This document shows, in pieces, positions 61,338 to 64,000 of a stretch of DNA of 64,000 nt. Below the pieces are notes generated by a model. The model saw only the letters and a program-made list of their open reading frames with translations, ran no database searches and was not told the origin of the DNA. Position 1 is the stretch's first letter. Every line of letters begins with the position of its first letter. The translations under genes were made by a program, and so were the position numbers. The DNA is from CAZEHS01 sp964649745 (GTDB lineage: Bacteria > Bacillota > Clostridia > Peptostreptococcales > Acidaminobacteraceae), in contig CAZYQI010000002.1 of NCBI GenBank assembly GCA_964649745.1, forward strand, positions 1 to 64,000, written 5' to 3'.

Positions 61338-62375
61338 ATGGCTAAGAAGATGGATGCATTGGTAAAGAAATATGCGAAGCCGGGTCTGTGGCTTGAGCAG
61401 GTAGATGTACCGGAAGTGGGAGAGCATGATTGCCTCATTAAAATGAAAAAAACCGCTATCTGCGGTACGGATGTCCATATCTATAACTGGGATGAGTGGT
61501 CACAAAAAACCATCCCGGTTCCTATGACCATCGGTCATGAATTTGTAGGCGAAATCGTGGAGATCGGTTCCGGCGTAACAGACTTCAAAGTGGGGGACCT
61601 GGTTTCCGGTGAAGGGCATATCGTATGTGGTCACTGCCGCAACTGTCTGGCCGGCCGCCGTCACCTTTGCAAGGATACAAAAGGGGTAGGCGTTAACCGC
61701 ACCGGAATCTTTGCCGAGTATGCCGTGATTCCCATGAGTAACGTATGGCTCTGCGACAAGCGGATTTCCGAAGACGTGCTCAGCATTATGGATCCACTGG
61801 GAAATGCTGTTCATACAGCCCTGTCCTTCGACCTGCTGGGTGAAGATGTTCTTATTACAGGTGCCGGCCCTATCGGCATGATGGCAACAGCGGTTGCCAA
61901 GCATGCGGGAGCCCGCTATGTGGTGGTTTCCGATGTCAACGAGTACCGCCTGGACATGGCCAAAAAAATGGGGGCAACCCGGGTTGTGAACCCTCTGAAA
62001 GAATCCCTTCAGGATGTGATGAAGGAGCTGAATATGAAGGAAGGCTTCGACGTCGGTCTTGAGATGTCCGGCAACGCCCAGGCATTCCAGAGTATGATCG
62101 AATGCATGTTCCACGGCGGCAAAATCGCCATGCTGGGGATCCAGGGGCCGGATGTCAAGGTGGATTGGAACACCGTGGTATTCAACATGCTGCACATCAA
62201 GGGCATCTATGGCCGCGAAATGTTCGAAACCTGGTACAAGATGACAGCCATGCTGCAGTCCGGCCTGGATGTATCCCAGGTAATCACCCACAAGTTCCAC
62301 TACACCGAGTTCGAAAAAGGCTTCGAGATTATGCGAAGCGGCCAGTCCGGGAAGGTTATTTTGGAGTGGAGTTAA
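61338..62375 (+). CDS. tdh: L-threonine 3-dehydrogenase
   Basis: A 345-aa zinc-dependent medium-chain dehydrogenase oxidising threonine to 2-amino-3-oxobutyrate with NAD. Catalytic zinc residues are in AICGTDVH (about 36-43) and GHEF (about 62-65). The structural zinc cysteines are in CGHCRNCLAGRRHLC (about 93-107). The nucleotide motif is GAGPIGMMA (about 174-182). The start is the ATG at 61338 after GGAGGTG; a longer in-frame ORF from 61236 is not supported. No 2-amino-3-ketobutyrate ligase (kbl) follows. Confidence 0.95.
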   Translation: MAKKMDALVKKYAKPGLWLEQVDVPEVGEHDCLIKMKKTAICGTDVHIYNWDEWSQKTIPVPMTIGHEFVGEIVEIGSGVTDFKVGDLVSGEGHIVCGHCRNCLAGRRHLCKDTKGVGVNRTGIFAEYAVIPMSNVWLCDKRISEDVLSIMDPLGNAVHTALSFDLLGEDVLITGAGPIGMMATAVAKHAGARYVVVSDVNEYRLDMAKKMGATRVVNPLKESLQDVMKELNMKEGFDVGLEMSGNAQAFQSMIECMFHGGKIAMLGIQGPDVKVDWNTVVFNMLHIKGIYGREMFETWYKMTAMLQSGLDVSQVITHKFHYTEFEKGFEIMRSGQSGKVILEWS

Positions 62376-62402
62376 TAAGGTACTAATATATAAGTGAAGA
62401 TC

Positions 62403-62457
62403 AAAAAGGCTGACTCAATCAGGAATGTTATTCCTGTTTTGAGTCAGCCTTTTTTTG
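62403..62457 (+). terminator. terminator of tdh
   Basis: AAAAAGGCTGACTCAA pairs with TTGAGTCAGCCTTTTT around an inner AGGAAT/ATTCCT stem, then a T run. Confidence 0.85.
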
Positions 62458-62459
62458 AG

Positions 62460-62815
62460 CAATTAATTTGAACTCAAAGGATTGTCACCCAGCGGGTGAT
62501 AGGTGTTTTCTATCTTTGTGTGTTAATATGTATTGTTAGGATATTGCTGGAGTTGTTGGACTATAAAGATAAGGCCTTATGGATAAGTTGGAATCAGAAG
62601 ATTTGAACCTATAAGCTAGTCATAACAAGTGACTACAGAATGTAGTGTGTTTCAGCCCGATTTAATTGAATGAGTCATTTGGCAATAAATTGTTTAATAA
62701 TTTAATTCCGTAGTTTGATACATAGTTCGTTTAAACGATTAAAAACAATATTTTGGCGAATTTAAAATGGAAACAATGTACAAATGTATATAAAAACGCA
62801 ACGGGGGGAACTTGA
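62460..62815. other. AT-rich intergenic region
   Basis: About 355 bases between the tdh terminator and the surface-protein gene. The base composition is clearly more AT-rich than the neighbouring genes. No open frame with a ribosome site, tRNA, convincing promoter or hairpin with a T tract is seen. It may hold the promoter and leader of the surface-protein gene. Confidence 0.5.
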
Positions 62816-64000
62816 ATGGACAAACAACGAAGCAAGAAGTTTGTGGCAATACTACTAACCTTGGCAATGATGGTGAGTTTGCTACCGGCGATGACACCGA
62901 CGGCGTATGCGGCATCTGGTACGCATTTGAAAAGGGTTGCGCTTAACATTGCCACATGGTCAGATGTACCTGGGTGGGTTGATGGTTCAGTCGAGGCAGG
63001 GTATGAACCGTACAGTGTCAGCAATGACTCGCTTTACGCGATTAAGGCCAGTACCGGCGAGATTCACTTTAGGACTATTACTGCGACTGCTTGGGGTAAC
63101 ATTGATGAACTGATTTATTCTCCTGGTGCAGCGATACCTGATGGATATCAGCCGCTGGGGGTAATGTATATTTACCCGTTTGTAATGAACTCAACGAATG
63201 GCAATGTCATGCGTCAAGTTGTTGCAGCGTATAATATCCAGGGTGAAGGTTTTGATTTTTCGGTATTAATACCGGATGGATACGCTCCTCTTGGGGGCTA
63301 CCAAACCGAAATGCATCCCGCAATAGTGATTAAAAATAATGCAACGGGACAAATTCGGACGAGATTAATGACGGAAAGCGCATATAGCAGTGATATTGGA
63401 ACTTTTCCGGCGGTTCCCGCTGGTTATACCTATGCCGGCCTCGGTTATGAAAGTGGAATAATCTACATGTACGCATTCGGATCGGATGCCCCTGTCAACA
63501 CGGTGCCAACCTTTGTGGGCGCCACCGTGTCCCTTACGGTTAGTCAAGATGCAGCGGCAACGAATGTTAAGGATTTACTTCATGCCAGCGATTTGGACAG
63601 CAGTCAAACCTTGACGTGGTCACAAGCGACTGGTGGTGCTCCAAGTCATGGTACACTCAACTTTTCCGGTTCAACAGCTAATTCAGGCAGTACGGACATA
63701 ACCCCAGGAGGAACCATTACATATACCCCAACTGGCGGATACTCAGGCTCAGACAGCTTTACGGTACAGGTTAGCGATGGAACGGCATCGGCTACAAGGA
63801 CGATCAATGTCACGGTAACCCCGGCACCCAGCAGCGATGCAACGCTGAAAGCTGCCTCCACCGTCAAGGGCCAGGCTGTAACAGGTCTTGGTACCCCCAA
63901 TGCAGCCTTAGGTTCTGAAACAGCAGGGACTGTGACCATCACAGCGGCCAAGGCGGCAGACACCAGCAACGGGGGGAGCTTTATCACCCTGTTTGACAGG
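62816..64000 (+). CDS. large secreted surface protein, 5' part (runs off the window)
   Basis: An open frame of 395 codons starts at the ATG at 62816 after CGGGGGGAA and stays open to the last base. The start MDKQRSKKFVAILLTLAMM is a signal peptide with a likely AYAAS cleavage site (about 30-36). The middle has tyrosine/glycine-rich repeats (PDGYQPLG, PDGYAPLG; VPAGYTYAGLG). A cadherin-like/Ig region with tandem-repeat style follows (TVSLTV, ASDLDSSQTLTW, TITYTPTGGYSGSDSFTVQVSDG). It should be exported and may be part of the cell surface. The C-terminus and any anchor are outside the window. Confidence 0.85.
   Translation, partial: MDKQRSKKFVAILLTLAMMVSLLPAMTPTAYAASGTHLKRVALNIATWSDVPGWVDGSVEAGYEPYSVSNDSLYAIKASTGEIHFRTITATAWGNIDELIYSPGAAIPDGYQPLGVMYIYPFVMNSTNGNVMRQVVAAYNIQGEGFDFSVLIPDGYAPLGGYQTEMHPAIVIKNNATGQIRTRLMTESAYSSDIGTFPAVPAGYTYAGLGYESGIIYMYAFGSDAPVNTVPTFVGATVSLTVSQDAAATNVKDLLHASDLDSSQTLTWSQATGGAPSHGTLNFSGSTANSGSTDITPGGTITYTPTGGYSGSDSFTVQVSDGTASATRTINVTVTPAPSSDATLKAASTVKGQAVTGLGTPNAALGSETAGTVTITAAKAADTSNGGSFITLFDR

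Noticed and set aside
1..64000. CRISPR arrays and rRNA genes
   Set aside because: No regularly spaced direct repeats and no 16S/23S-like sequence were seen on reading the window.

Overview
The window looks like a chromosome segment of an anaerobic Firmicute, most likely a member of the Clostridia. The reasons are strong Shine-Dalgarno sites before nearly every gene, an S-layer-homology surface protein, MprF, a SigY-type operon, lysine-rich small proteins, a ferredoxin-type aldo/keto reductase and a NapH-like iron-sulfur protein. Base composition is near half GC over most of the window and visibly AT-richer at both ends. The species cannot be named from the sequence alone.

Accessory left end (1 to about 8.4 kb). 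A small excisionase-like gene (319-618) is followed by two identical 14-bp direct repeats and then by the 3' half of a tRNA-Pro(GGG) gene (800-847). This reads as the end of an element integrated in a tRNA gene. The last 16 bases of that tRNA recur at 7395-7410, so 848-7394 may be a second island stacked on the same site. Between the two sites lie a coiled-coil protein gene, a broken serine-recombinase tail, a rearranged SigY-like operon (sigma factor, zinc anti-sigma factor, two small membrane proteins, ABC exporter, hydrolase), and a 1.3-kb repeat graveyard. The graveyard holds REP-like palindromes, duplicated gene tails, RHS-protein remnants and two copies of a 100-bp two-hairpin element whose stem covaries. 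A Fic toxin and its antitoxin follow.

Signalling and metabolism (8.7-28.7 kb). A degenerate HD-GYP protein, a substrate-binding/PAS/GGDEF/HD-GYP receptor and a 7TMR-GGDEF protein cluster here. With a REC-HD-GYP regulator and a GGDEF protein at 47-54 kb they make five cyclic-di-GMP-type proteins. Among them are methylglyoxal synthase, a stalk-domain secreted protein, a YiiX-like amidase, lipoate-protein ligase, an orphan histidine kinase, a PatB/MalY C-S lyase, a ferredoxin-domain aldo/keto reductase, an FMN-binding/NapH-like electron-transfer pair, a DEAD-box-type helicase with a DEGD motif, and topoisomerase III.

Glycan and transport block (28.7-46.2 kb). A strong promoter with a short terminated transcript and a 37-aa lysine-rich protein precede a two-gene cyclic beta-glucan synthase. 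Its membrane glycosyltransferase part and its GH94 phosphorylase part are separate, overlapping genes. Then come an ABC-F protein with a possible attenuator, a TetR-RND efflux operon with a palindromic operator candidate, and LrgAB.

Right part (46.2-64 kb). This holds a CshA-type helicase, a REC-HD-GYP protein, glycerate kinase, an ArsC/Spx-like protein, PgsA, a cysteine-cluster protein, a diguanylate cyclase, a YfbR-like HD phosphohydrolase, a large SLH/Ig-like surface protein, MprF and threonine dehydrogenase. The window ends inside a large secreted surface protein (62816-64000) that stays open to the last base. PgsA makes the phosphatidylglycerol that MprF lysinylates, so these two genes, together with SLH, LrgAB and the SigY-like system, give the right and left parts a cell-envelope theme.
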